Shown here: positions 1-8,516 of the stretch, piece after piece
How positions within the stretch are numbered: position 1 is the stretch's first letter
How the letters are laid out: the number at the start of each line of letters is the position of its first letter
Source of the DNA: Flavobacteriales bacterium
GTDB taxonomy: Bacteria > Bacteroidota > Bacteroidia > Flavobacteriales_F > PHOS-HE28
Direction of reading: 5' to 3'
Assembly (NCBI GenBank): GCA_016715895.1
Contig: JADJXH010000004.1
Location: 248,001 to 312,000 of the forward strand
Length of the DNA stretch: 64,000 nucleotides
Program-made: the position numbers and the translations under genes
The notes under the pieces: generated by a model
Database searches by the model: none
Told to the model about the DNA's origin: nothing
Seen by the model: the letters and a program-made list of their open reading frames with translations, nothing else

Positions 1-2
1 GT

Positions 3-992
3 GTGATCTTCGACGATGAGCTGACGCCCGCCCAGCAGCGCAACCTGGAAAAGGAGCTCGGGCGGCCCGTGCTCGACCGGCCCCGCTTGATCCTGGACAT
101 CTTCGCCCGGAGGGCCCGCACGGCGCACGCCCGCACGCAGGTGGAGCTGGCACAGTACGAGTACATGCTGCCCCGCCTCACCAAGCTGTGGACGCACCTG
201 GAACGGCAGCGCGGTGGCACCGGCACGCGGGGCGGGGCCGGCGAAAAGGAGATCGAGACCGACCGTCGCATCGTACGCGACCGCATCGCCCTGCTGAAGG
301 CCCAGCTGCGCGACATCGACCGCCAGAAGGCCACCCAGCGCGGCAACCGTGGCAAGCTGGTGCGCGTGGCGCTCGTGGGCTACACCAACGTGGGCAAGAG
401 CACGCTGATGAACCTGCTGAGCAAAAGCGATGTCTTCGCCGAGGACAAGCTCTTCGCCACGCTGGACACCACCGTGCGGAAGGTGGTGCTCGGCAACCTG
501 CCCTTCCTGCTCAGCGACACGGTGGGCTTCATCCGCAAGCTGCCGCACCAGTTGATCGAGAGCTTCAAGAGCACCCTGGACGAAACGCGCGAGGCCGACC
601 TGCTGCTGCACGTGGTGGATGTGAGCCACCACGACTTCGAACAGCAGTACGCCACGGTGAAGCAGACCCTGAACGAGATCGGCGCCGGCGACAAACCCGT
701 GATCGTGGTGCTGAACAAGATCGACGCGTACCGCCCGGCCCCGCACGACCCGGACGACCTGGCGCCCAAGCGCCGCGATCAGTTCACACTGGAGGAGCTG
801 CAGCGCACGTGGATGTCGAGCATGGACGGTGCGGAGTGCATCTTCATCAGCGCGGCGCGACGCACGAACATCGACACCCTGCGCCGGTTGCTGTATGACC
901 GCGTGAAGGCGCTGCACATCGCGCGCTACCCGTACGAGAGCGATCTGCTGTTCAAGGACGCCTACCTCGAAGGTCGCGTGGAGGAGGAGTGA
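3..992 (+). CDS. hflX: GTPase HflX, 5'-truncated by window edge
   Basis: HflX is a ribosome-associated GTPase that rescues or splits stalled ribosomes. The visible 329 residues hold the end of the N-terminal domain, the coiled-coil region (about residues 30-105) and the full G domain. G1 is GYTNVGKST, G3 is DTVGFIRKLPHQL followed by the switch segment SFKSTLDE, G4 is NKID, and the G5-like SA follows near residue 285. Members of the family are usually about 400 residues or more, so the first ~80-100 residues lie outside the window and the first codon here is not the true start. The gene ends 60 bp before the next gene on the same strand. Confidence 0.93.
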   Translation: MIFDDELTPAQQRNLEKELGRPVLDRPRLILDIFARRARTAHARTQVELAQYEYMLPRLTKLWTHLERQRGGTGTRGGAGEKEIETDRRIVRDRIALLKAQLRDIDRQKATQRGNRGKLVRVALVGYTNVGKSTLMNLLSKSDVFAEDKLFATLDTTVRKVVLGNLPFLLSDTVGFIRKLPHQLIESFKSTLDETREADLLLHVVDVSHHDFEQQYATVKQTLNEIGAGDKPVIVVLNKIDAYRPAPHDPDDLAPKRRDQFTLEELQRTWMSSMDGAECIFISAARRTNIDTLRRLLYDRVKALHIARYPYESDLLFKDAYLEGRVEEE

Positions 993-1052
993 GCCCGGGA
1001 GCGCCCGGCAGCGCATACGCACCGGTGCGGGAGGCACGTTGCACAAGGACCG

Positions 1053-3344
1053 ATGGCGAGGAAGCGCGGCAAGGGGAAGGGGAAGCGGAAGGCGCCGGGG
1101 ATCGGGGCCATCCTGCTGCTGCTCGTGCTCGCCGCCGTAAGCGGGCTCGGGCTGCTGGTGGCACTGGTGTCGTTCAACGTGTTCGGTCGGCTGCCCAGCC
1201 AGGCCGAGCTGGCCGCCATCGAGCATGAGGAGGCCACGCTGGTGTTCGCCGAGGACGGCACCTTGATCGGCAAGCTCTTCGCGGAGGAACGCACCAACAT
1301 CCGCTATGAGGACCTGCCGCAGCACCTCATCGACGCCCTGGTGAGCACCGAGGACGCGCGCTTCTTCGAGCACCAGGGGGTGGACGGCACGAGCTACGTC
1401 CGCGTATTCTTCCGCACCATCCTCGGCGGTGACCGCAGCGCGGGCGGTGGCAGCACCATCAGCCAGCAGATCATCAAGAACCTCTATGGTCGCGAGCGGC
1501 ACGGGCTGCTCACGGTGCCCGTGAACAAGATCAAGGAGGCGCTGGTGGCGCAGCGGCTGGAGCGCGTGTATGACAAGCGCGGCGTGCTCGTGCTCTACCT
1601 GAACAGCGTGCCGTTCGGCGAGAACCTCCATGGCATCGAGTCGGCCGCGCGCCGCTTCTTCGGCCGTTCCACGTCGCGGCTGAGCGTGGAGGAGGCCGCC
1701 GTACTGGTGGGCATGCTGAAGGCGAACACGGCCTACAACCCGCGCCTGCATCCCGACCGCGCCCGCGAACGCCGCAACACGGTGCTGGGCCTGATGGAGA
1801 AGCACGGCCACCTGGACGCGCGCACGGCGGACAGTCTTCAGGCCCTGCCGTTGAAGCTGCGCTACACCGGGCTCGACGCCTACGACGTGTACGGCTACTT
1901 CGTGGCCCGGGTGGCCGAGGAGGCCGAGGCCCTCCTGCGGGAGCAGGCCGCGGCAGCCCCCTCCGGCGGGAAGAAGAAGAAGGTCCTGCGGGCCCCTGTT
2001 CCGCCCGCGGCCCTCCCGGACCTGCGCAAGGACGGCCTGCGCATCCACACCACGCTCGATCCCGAGCTGCAGCACCTGGCCGTGGAGGCCTCGCGGGCAC
2101 ACCTCGCACGCATGCAGCCCAGGCTCGATGCGGAACTGAAGGCCTCAAAGGCCCGCACGGCATGGGAGCGCGCCAAGGGGCGGAAGGCCGACCGCGCTTG
2201 GAAAGCCGATGCCACCGCACCGCGCGAGCTGTACGACCACACCGGTGTCCGCGTGGACACGATCGGCCATCGCGACAGCCTGTGGCACTACCATCGCCTG
2301 CTGAACGCCGCCGTGCTGATGATGGAACCGGGCACCGGCAACGTGCGGGCCTGGGTGGGCGGCGGCCACCCCCGCTATCTGCCGTACGACCTGGTGAAGG
2401 CGCGTCGCTCCATCGCCAGCGCGATCAAGCCCGTGATCTATGCCGCCGCGCTGGAGGCCGGTCACGCGCCATGCACCTACCTCAGCAACACGCCACGCAC
2501 CTATGCCGAATACGATGACTGGGCGCCGGGCAACTTCGACGGCGATACCACCGGCGGCGAGGTGGCCATGTGGGCGGCGCTGGCGCGCAGCATGAACCTG
2601 CCCACGGTGGACCTCTACTTCAGGCTGGACCAGGACTCGCTGCGCGACGTGGTGCGCGCCTTGGGCATTCCCGGTGTGCAGGTGCAGCATCCGTCGGTGT
2701 GCCTGGGTTCGTCCGACCTCAGCCTGCTCGACATGGTTCCGGTGTACGCGGCCTTCGCTGCACGCGGTCAACGGCCACGCCCACGCCTGATCACGCGCAT
2801 CACCGACGCCGACGGCAAGGTGCTGTACGAAGCACCCCGTCCGCGGAGCCGGCGGGCGCTCACCGCGGAGGTGGCTGATGCCATGAACGCCATGCTGCGC
2901 CGAGCCGTGGACCAGGGCACGGGCACGGCGCTGCGCTCACGCCATGGCGTGGGTGGCGCCCTGGCCGGCAAGACGGGGACCTCCCAGGACCAGCGTGATG
3001 CCTGGTTCTTCGGCTACACGCCCGGGTTGGTGGTGGGCACCTGGGTCGGCGCGCGCGATCCGTCGGTTCATTTCCGCGGGGCCCTGGGCACCGGTTCGCA
3101 ACTGGCCCTGCCCATCGCCGGGCAGGTGTTCCACGGCATCGAGGCGAGCAGTGAGCTGCGCCGGCGCTACATGCGACCCTTTACCGCGCCGGACTCCGCA
3201 CGGTTCGTGATGGACTGTCCTGCCCGGCATGAGCCCGGTTGGATCGAGCGGCTGTTCGGGGGTCCGCCAGAAGACCCGACGGATACGAACGCGCGGCCCG
3301 GATTTCTGCAGCGCCTCTTCCGCGACCGGGAGCAGGAGCGCTGA
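1053..3344 (+). CDS. Class A penicillin-binding protein (PBP1A-type)
   Basis: This is a bifunctional peptidoglycan glycosyltransferase/transpeptidase anchored in the inner membrane. A lysine/arginine-rich cytoplasmic start is followed by one transmembrane helix (about residues 19-43). The GT51 domain shows the catalytic EDARFFEHQG near residue 100 and GGSTISQQ near 132. The transpeptidase domain shows the SxxK motif as SAIK (Ser456, Lys459), SMN at 513 and KTGT at 640. The length of 763 residues is normal for the family. Its TGA stop directly abuts the stop of the convergent downstream gene, leaving no room for a separate terminator. It is probably the housekeeping cell-wall polymerase, since every catalytic motif is present. 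Confidence 0.95.
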   Translation: MARKRGKGKGKRKAPGIGAILLLLVLAAVSGLGLLVALVSFNVFGRLPSQAELAAIEHEEATLVFAEDGTLIGKLFAEERTNIRYEDLPQHLIDALVSTEDARFFEHQGVDGTSYVRVFFRTILGGDRSAGGGSTISQQIIKNLYGRERHGLLTVPVNKIKEALVAQRLERVYDKRGVLVLYLNSVPFGENLHGIESAARRFFGRSTSRLSVEEAAVLVGMLKANTAYNPRLHPDRARERRNTVLGLMEKHGHLDARTADSLQALPLKLRYTGLDAYDVYGYFVARVAEEAEALLREQAAAAPSGGKKKKVLRAPVPPAALPDLRKDGLRIHTTLDPELQHLAVEASRAHLARMQPRLDAELKASKARTAWERAKGRKADRAWKADATAPRELYDHTGVRVDTIGHRDSLWHYHRLLNAAVLMMEPGTGNVRAWVGGGHPRYLPYDLVKARRSIASAIKPVIYAAALEAGHAPCTYLSNTPRTYAEYDDWAPGNFDGDTTGGEVAMWAALARSMNLPTVDLYFRLDQDSLRDVVRALGIPGVQVQHPSVCLGSSDLSLLDMVPVYAAFAARGQRPRPRLITRITDADGKVLYEAPRPRSRRALTAEVADAMNAMLRRAVDQGTGTALRSRHGVGGALAGKTGTSQDQRDAWFFGYTPGLVVGTWVGARDPSVHFRGALGTGSQLALPIAGQVFHGIEASSELRRRYMRPFTAPDSARFVMDCPARHEPGWIERLFGGPPEDPTDTNARPGFLQRLFRDREQER

Positions 3345-6300
3345 TCAGGGCAGTTGCGCCACACGCACCGCCGTAGGTACGCTGCCACCGATGTTCACCA
3401 GGATCGGGTCGCGGTCGTTGGTGCCCCCCGCGTACTTCACCACGCCGTCCATGTTCACATCCTCGCGCAGGTACCCGCCCACGGTGGCCGTGGGCACCGT
3501 GCCGCCGATGGCCGACAGGATGGGATCGCGGTCGTTGGCGGCGCCCGCGTACTTCACCTGCCCGTTGAAGGTGACGTCACCCGCCCAGAGCACCATGGTC
3601 CCGCTCAGGTTCTTACGCGCATCAGTGCCGAAGGTCGCCGTGGCCGGAGCGGTGAGGTCCACCGCCAGCGGAGCGCCGCTGAGCGTGTAGGCCGAGGCCG
3701 TCATCGCGCCGAGGTGGTTGCGATGCCGGACAGCGATGCGGTAGCTGCCCGTGGCCACGGTGAACGACAACGGCGACACACCGTCCGCCGCCACCACATC
3801 GCCATCTCGTTGAAGCAGGCCGCAGCGCGTGGCGATCACGGTGGAGGGTGTGGTGGCATCCCGCAACTCCACCACCACCCAGTCCACCACGGCATTGACG
3901 CCGCTGGTCTGCAGCACGGTCGGTGTGGTGGTCTCCCCTCCCCCGCCCACATGGGCATAGCTCAGGGCCGTGTACGGTTCGGTGAGGGGAAGGAGACCTG
4001 CGGTGCGGAGGTCGTCGCGCATGAGCTGATCGCCGGCGGACCACGGTCCCTCGAGCACGGCGCACAACGCGAGCTGCACCGCAGGGCTGTTGGGGGTCAG
4101 CCGGAAGGTGCGTAGCTGCTGCGGGGCGAAGGAGGCGGTGACGGTGCCGTTCACCAGCGGGGCGGCGCCCGTGTTCGTCTCGATGTGCGTGGTGGTCTGC
4201 ACCGCGCCCAGGCCCCAGGTGGAGGCGATGGTCGTGCTCTGTGCCGCGTCGCTCACGTTCCACAGGCGTGCAATGATGCCGCTCGCCACGCCTTCCTCAG
4301 CCGGTTTCAGGGCCCAGAGCAGCACGTCGGGATCACTGAAGGTGAAGGCGCCGAAGGTGGTGGCGGGATACGGACCACCGTTCCCGGTGCAGGTGCCGAC
4401 CACGAACGGGTTCTGGTGCTCCAGGGCGAAGCGCATGGCGGCCACCTGGTCGTAGGCGCCTTCATGCGGCCGCAGGCTGAAGCCGTAGTGGAAGAGCGTG
4501 TCGCCGTGCTGGTCGGGAATGCCCGGGCCGCTGCCCTGGAAGTTGCCGCCCGCGGTGAACCGCAACTGGCTGCTGCCGCTGTCGAAGGTGCCGGTGGTGC
4601 TGTTGCCGAGCTTCAGGAAGGCGGGGCCGCTGGCGCTCACCGTGAGCCCGTACTGCGCGTTGCTGATGTCGGCGAAGTGGCCGAGGGTGAGCTGGTCGTA
4701 CCGCGCGTTCTGCGTGGCGTAGTGGCCGCCGTTGCTTTCCAGCTTCGCGGTGAGGATGGCGCCCAGCTCCTCATGGCGGACCGTGGCGTTCACGATCTGC
4801 ACACCGTACGCCCAGTCCAGCATGCTGCTGAAGTTGTCCGTGATGCGGTCCTCCACGTCCACACGGTGCAGGTCCTTGTACAGGGTGACGCGCACGTCGT
4901 GGCCCAGGGGGATCACGCCTTCGGTCTGCACCGTCGCACTGATGGGGCCGTTGTTCACCAGGTACTTGATGCCACCGGGCGCCGTATAGGCTCCCAGGTC
5001 GTTCATGATCCGTCCGTTCACCGTGCCGGCGTAGCTGCGGTTGGCGAGCTTGTCGCGCAGGCTGGTGATCACCCCTTCGCCGCTCATGCTGATGCGGAAG
5101 CGATCGCTCTCGAAGAGGTGGATGTCCAGCGTGGCCGTGTTGGGCGCGACCGGCGGGTTACCCGGTTGCAGGGTGTACACCTTGTACCCGGCGGCAGGCA
5201 CGTCCGTGGCCAGGATGCGCACGAAGGTGGCGCCGTCCTTCACGATCACCTGCGAGGGGATCACCGTGGCCGTGGTGCGGTCCACCACCTGCACGGGCTG
5301 CGGACCGGCATAAGGCAGGTCGGCCACATCGGTGCGCAGATGCCCCAGCGGGTTCACCACCACGAAGCGGAGCTCACCGCCCGCGTCGATCTGCGACCCC
5401 AGCGAGGCCAGCGCGTTGCTGAGGAGCTGGGTGCCGTAGCCGGTCACCTGGGCCTCCAGCCCACGCTGCCACAGTGCACGGTCGTTCGCGGGCACCACAC
5501 CACCCACGCCGAAGTTGTGTTCCCAGTAGAGGCTGATGGCGGTGTGGGCCTCTTCACGCTGCGCGGCCATGTTCGACCACACGGCGGGGTCGTGGCGTGC
5601 GGCCAGCGTGGCCACGGCCTCGGCACTGCGCAGGCGTTCGATGCCGCGCCGCATGCGACCGGTGACCTCGGCGATGCTGGCGCAGTCCAGGTCCCACTCG
5701 TTGCCGAAGCTCAATGCCTGGCTGGGCAGCGTGCCGCCGTAGGTGGCCTCGATGTCCTCGAAGAAGTCCTTCATGTTGCTCACATGGCACTGCGTGGTGG
5801 CATCGCTGCGCGCCTGGGCCACGGTGGGAAAGCTGCTGTCCAGCGTGAGGGTGTTGTCCCATCCACGGCCGAAGGCACCGGCCACGGTATAGGGGTAGTT
5901 GTGCGGGAAGGCGACGCTGTTGAGCTTGTCCAGGCACTGGTCCACGGCGGTGTTGGGCACGAAGGCCTCGGCATAGCCGCCCAGGCCCTGGTTGTAGGTG
6001 AGGCTGTACCACTTCATCAGCACGCTGGAACCATCGAGGCCGGTGTACCGGTACAGCTCGTGCTCACGCTGGCCCAGGCCCGTGACCTGGGTGGCGCAGC
6101 CGCACACACCCTTCCAGCTGTAGCGCGCGCCCATGCCGTTCCACAGGGAGGCGAGCCCGAGCGGCTGGGTCTGGTTCTCCATGCTGATGGCCATGGGGAT
6201 GTCGATGCCGTATTGCCGTTGCAGACGGCCGGCGTAGTAGCCGCTGCGGATGACACCCTCGGTGATGTTGCCGCCGTGCGTGCACACCAGTCCGTTGAGC

Positions 6301-6623
6301 GGCACGGTCATCTGGCCGCTCTGCAGCTGGGCGATCAGCCGGTCGAACTGGGCCGCCGGCCGGTTGCGCTTGTAGATCTCCACCCAGTACCAGCCGTCGC
6401 AGTTCCACTTGTTGCGGTAGGGTGCCGGGTTGCCGGCGGTGGCATCGTTGAGGTCCAGGTAGTGGTCGATCATCTGCGGGATCCACTGCTCGTGGTCCGC
6501 CACCGTGCCGCTCCACAGGTAGTCCGTGTGGTCGTCCGGGGCCAGGTAGATCCGGTTGGTCTGACCTTCGGCGAGGGTCGCCACGACGAGGGCGGGCCAT
6601 AGGAAGTGGGAACGGCGCAGCAT
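3345..6623 (-). CDS. Secreted GH38-like (alpha-mannosidase-related) protein with C-terminal paired Ca-binding-like repeats
   Basis: A signal peptide (MLRRSHFLWPALVVATLAEG) opens the protein. An upstream TTG would add eight residues, but the ATG at 6623 fits the signal peptide better. The first ~420 residues resemble the GH38 catalytic domain: HTD near residue 31 matches the zinc-binding HxD, and a WEHNFG segment near 370 matches the region of the second zinc histidine. The position of the catalytic aspartate (usually DxFG) reads as MENQTQPLG, so the nucleophile may be altered. A GH38-like beta-sandwich follows. The last ~230 residues are a module I recognise as common in Bacteroidota surface proteins; it ends in two similar segments, GDVTFNGQVKYAG and EDVNMDGVVKYAG, each followed by NDRDPIL. 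These look like EF-hand/dockerin-type loops. The substrate is unknown. Confidence 0.7.
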   Translation of the reverse strand: MLRRSHFLWPALVVATLAEGQTNRIYLAPDDHTDYLWSGTVADHEQWIPQMIDHYLDLNDATAGNPAPYRNKWNCDGWYWVEIYKRNRPAAQFDRLIAQLQSGQMTVPLNGLVCTHGGNITEGVIRSGYYAGRLQRQYGIDIPMAISMENQTQPLGLASLWNGMGARYSWKGVCGCATQVTGLGQREHELYRYTGLDGSSVLMKWYSLTYNQGLGGYAEAFVPNTAVDQCLDKLNSVAFPHNYPYTVAGAFGRGWDNTLTLDSSFPTVAQARSDATTQCHVSNMKDFFEDIEATYGGTLPSQALSFGNEWDLDCASIAEVTGRMRRGIERLRSAEAVATLAARHDPAVWSNMAAQREEAHTAISLYWEHNFGVGGVVPANDRALWQRGLEAQVTGYGTQLLSNALASLGSQIDAGGELRFVVVNPLGHLRTDVADLPYAGPQPVQVVDRTTATVIPSQVIVKDGATFVRILATDVPAAGYKVYTLQPGNPPVAPNTATLDIHLFESDRFRISMSGEGVITSLRDKLANRSYAGTVNGRIMNDLGAYTAPGGIKYLVNNGPISATVQTEGVIPLGHDVRVTLYKDLHRVDVEDRITDNFSSMLDWAYGVQIVNATVRHEELGAILTAKLESNGGHYATQNARYDQLTLGHFADISNAQYGLTVSASGPAFLKLGNSTTGTFDSGSSQLRFTAGGNFQGSGPGIPDQHGDTLFHYGFSLRPHEGAYDQVAAMRFALEHQNPFVVGTCTGNGGPYPATTFGAFTFSDPDVLLWALKPAEEGVASGIIARLWNVSDAAQSTTIASTWGLGAVQTTTHIETNTGAAPLVNGTVTASFAPQQLRTFRLTPNSPAVQLALCAVLEGPWSAGDQLMRDDLRTAGLLPLTEPYTALSYAHVGGGGETTTPTVLQTSGVNAVVDWVVVELRDATTPSTVIATRCGLLQRDGDVVAADGVSPLSFTVATGSYRIAVRHRNHLGAMTASAYTLSGAPLAVDLTAPATATFGTDARKNLSGTMVLWAGDVTFNGQVKYAGAANDRDPILSAIGGTVPTATVGGYLREDVNMDGVVKYAGGTNDRDPILVNIGGSVPTAVRVAQLP

Positions 6624-6676
6624 GGCGCAGGGGTTGGGTCCGGTCAAGGTACCGGATCGGCCGGACCTGGACAGCG

Positions 6677-8320
6677 TCAGCGCCGGCGGTCCATGCCGGG
6701 CACGGAGGCGGGGGCGCGCTCCTGCTGCGAAGGTGGCGGAGCCTTCACCTGCATGCCGTCCTTGTACTCAATGGACCGCGTCACACGGCCGTCGGTGTCC
6801 AGGAACTCCATGGTGCCGTGCAGGCGGCCCTGCACATAGCTCATGCGCTGCACCACACGGCCGCGGTGGTCGTACACCTCGCAGCGCCCGTGGGGGTCGC
6901 CGTTCAGCAGTTCCTGCTGGCGCAGCTTCACCCCGGCATCGTCGAAGTAGGACCACTGGCCGCTGGGCATGCCGTTCACGTAAGTGCCCTCACTGATCGG
7001 CAGGCCGGCGGTGTTGTACGCCACCCAGCGACCACCCCGCTTGCCGGCCGCGTAGTAGCCTTCCTCCTTCAGCTTGCCGTTCTCGTACCAGAACTTCCAT
7101 GCGCCATCCTTCAGATCGTCCTTCCAGCTGCCTTCGTACTCCTGCTGACCATCGGGGTACCAGCCCTTCCACAGGCCGCTGATGCGCCCTGCCGTGAACC
7201 CGCCCTGGTCCTTCATGCGGCCGTTCTCGAACCAGCTGGTCCACTGGCCTTCGCTGAGGCCGTTCACGTAGGGGCCCTCCTGGAGCTTCTGTCCGTTCTC
7301 GTACCAGGTGGTCCATACGCCCTGCTTCACACCGTCCACGAAGCCGCCCTTCTTCCAGAACTGACCGCCCTCGTAGAAGTAGACCCAATCGCCCTGCTCG
7401 CGATCGTTCGCGTAGATGCCGGTGCTGCTGAGCTGGCCGTTCGGATACCAGTACTTCCACACCCCCTGCCGCTTGTCCGCCACGAATCCGCCCTGCATGT
7501 CGGGCTGGCCGGTGGTGGTGGTCCACACCCAGATGCTGTCCTTCAGGCCATCGCGGTAGTGGCCGGTGATGTTGGCCTGGCCGCTCCGGAAGAGGAGGCG
7601 GAAGGGCCCATGAAGCCGTCCGCGCTCGTAATGCTCCTCCTTCTCAAGCCTGCCATCGCTGAAGGAGTACGACCATGCCCCGTGTTTCACTCCGCCGAGG
7701 TAGGCGCCCACGGCCTTGGGGTTCCCCGCGGGATACAGTTCCCGGTAGGCGCCGCTGGGCACGCCGCCCACGTATGCGGTCTCCGTCTGCAGGGCCCCGC
7801 TGGCGTACCAGGTGCGCAGGGTGCCGGTGCCGTCCGTCACGGTGCGCTCGCCGGCCTTGTCCCATGCATCGAGCAGCAGGCAGATGGTGTCGGCGCACTG
7901 TTCGCGCATGTAGGGCCGGCCGTCGGTGTACCAGTACTCCCAGAGACCTTGCTTCCGGCCGCGCTGGTAGGTGCCGCGCTCCATGAGGGTGCCGCTGCGG
8001 TAGTAGCTCTGCATGAGGCTGTCCTGTTCGCCGCGGCGGAACCAGCCGTCGTGCTGCACCTGGCCGTTGTCGTAGAAGAGCCGCACGTGACCGTCGCGTT
8101 CGCCGCCTTTGAACTCTGCCTCCTCGTAAAGTCGTCCCTGCGGGTCCCAGAAACGCCACTGGCCCCACTCGCGCCCATTGACGAAAAGCCCTTCGCTGCG
8201 CTTCACGGTGCGGGTGCTGTCCCAGTGGTCCACGAAGGGTTGCACGGACTGGGCACGGAGGGCGCCGGAAGCGAACAGGAGGAGGAGGAGGAGGAAGCAG
8301 CTGCGCAGCAGGAGGGGCAT
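6677..8320 (-). CDS. Secreted MORN/YwqK-type repeat protein, about 19 repeats
   Basis: A signal peptide (leucine-rich, ending near ALRAQ) is followed by about nineteen copies of a ~24-residue repeat of the form G-x-W-x-x-W-Y-x-N-G-x-L-x-x-x-G-x-Y. This is the MORN_2/YwqK pattern and builds an extended beta-hairpin solenoid. No enzymatic domain is visible. Copies 1-5 and 17-19 are the most diverged, and one spacer interrupts copy 4. The start at 8320 is chosen over an upstream in-frame ATG because it begins directly at the signal peptide and lies 5 nt after a perfect TACTTTTG box. The GH38-like gene follows 53 bp downstream on the same strand and may be co-transcribed. The function is unknown; family members are often cell-envelope proteins. 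Confidence 0.8.
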   Translation of the reverse strand: MPLLLRSCFLLLLLLFASGALRAQSVQPFVDHWDSTRTVKRSEGLFVNGREWGQWRFWDPQGRLYEEAEFKGGERDGHVRLFYDNGQVQHDGWFRRGEQDSLMQSYYRSGTLMERGTYQRGRKQGLWEYWYTDGRPYMREQCADTICLLLDAWDKAGERTVTDGTGTLRTWYASGALQTETAYVGGVPSGAYRELYPAGNPKAVGAYLGGVKHGAWSYSFSDGRLEKEEHYERGRLHGPFRLLFRSGQANITGHYRDGLKDSIWVWTTTTGQPDMQGGFVADKRQGVWKYWYPNGQLSSTGIYANDREQGDWVYFYEGGQFWKKGGFVDGVKQGVWTTWYENGQKLQEGPYVNGLSEGQWTSWFENGRMKDQGGFTAGRISGLWKGWYPDGQQEYEGSWKDDLKDGAWKFWYENGKLKEEGYYAAGKRGGRWVAYNTAGLPISEGTYVNGMPSGQWSYFDDAGVKLRQQELLNGDPHGRCEVYDHRGRVVQRMSYVQGRLHGTMEFLDTDGRVTRSIEYKDGMQVKAPPPSQQERAPASVPGMDRRR

Positions 8321-8325
8321 GGCCT

Positions 8326-8333
8326 CAAAAGTA
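8326..8333 (-). promoter_or_regulatory. -7 promoter box TACTTTTG
   Basis: On the minus strand TACTTTTG is an exact match to the Bacteroidota -7 consensus TAnnTTTG. It lies only 5 nt before the ATG of the MORN-repeat gene, so transcription would start at or next to the start codon. No clear TTG -33 element is visible. Confidence 0.5.
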
Positions 8334-8516
8334 CCCGGCGAGGCAGGCACCTTGTCAGGAGGAACGACGGATCATCCACGATCCGCATGGGGTGCGAACG
8401 GATCGCGGCCCTGCCGTGTTCCCACACGCGCCCCCTGTTGGGTCACCAAGGACCACGTACCGATGGATGAGCGTGAGGAGCACACGCGGAGCAGGGTCCC
8501 GGCTACCTTGCAGGCC

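Noticed and set aside
4185..6602. 805-codon open frame on the plus strand opposite the GH38-like gene
   Set aside because: Shadow frame: low-complexity Gly/Ala/Val/His protein without signal or domains. The minus strand has a signal peptide and recognisable domains.
8178..8516. 113-codon N-terminal extension of the pentaheme cytochrome frame
   Set aside because: It overlaps the divergent MORN gene and its promoter and encodes an Arg-rich leader. The signal sequence begins at the ATG at 8517.
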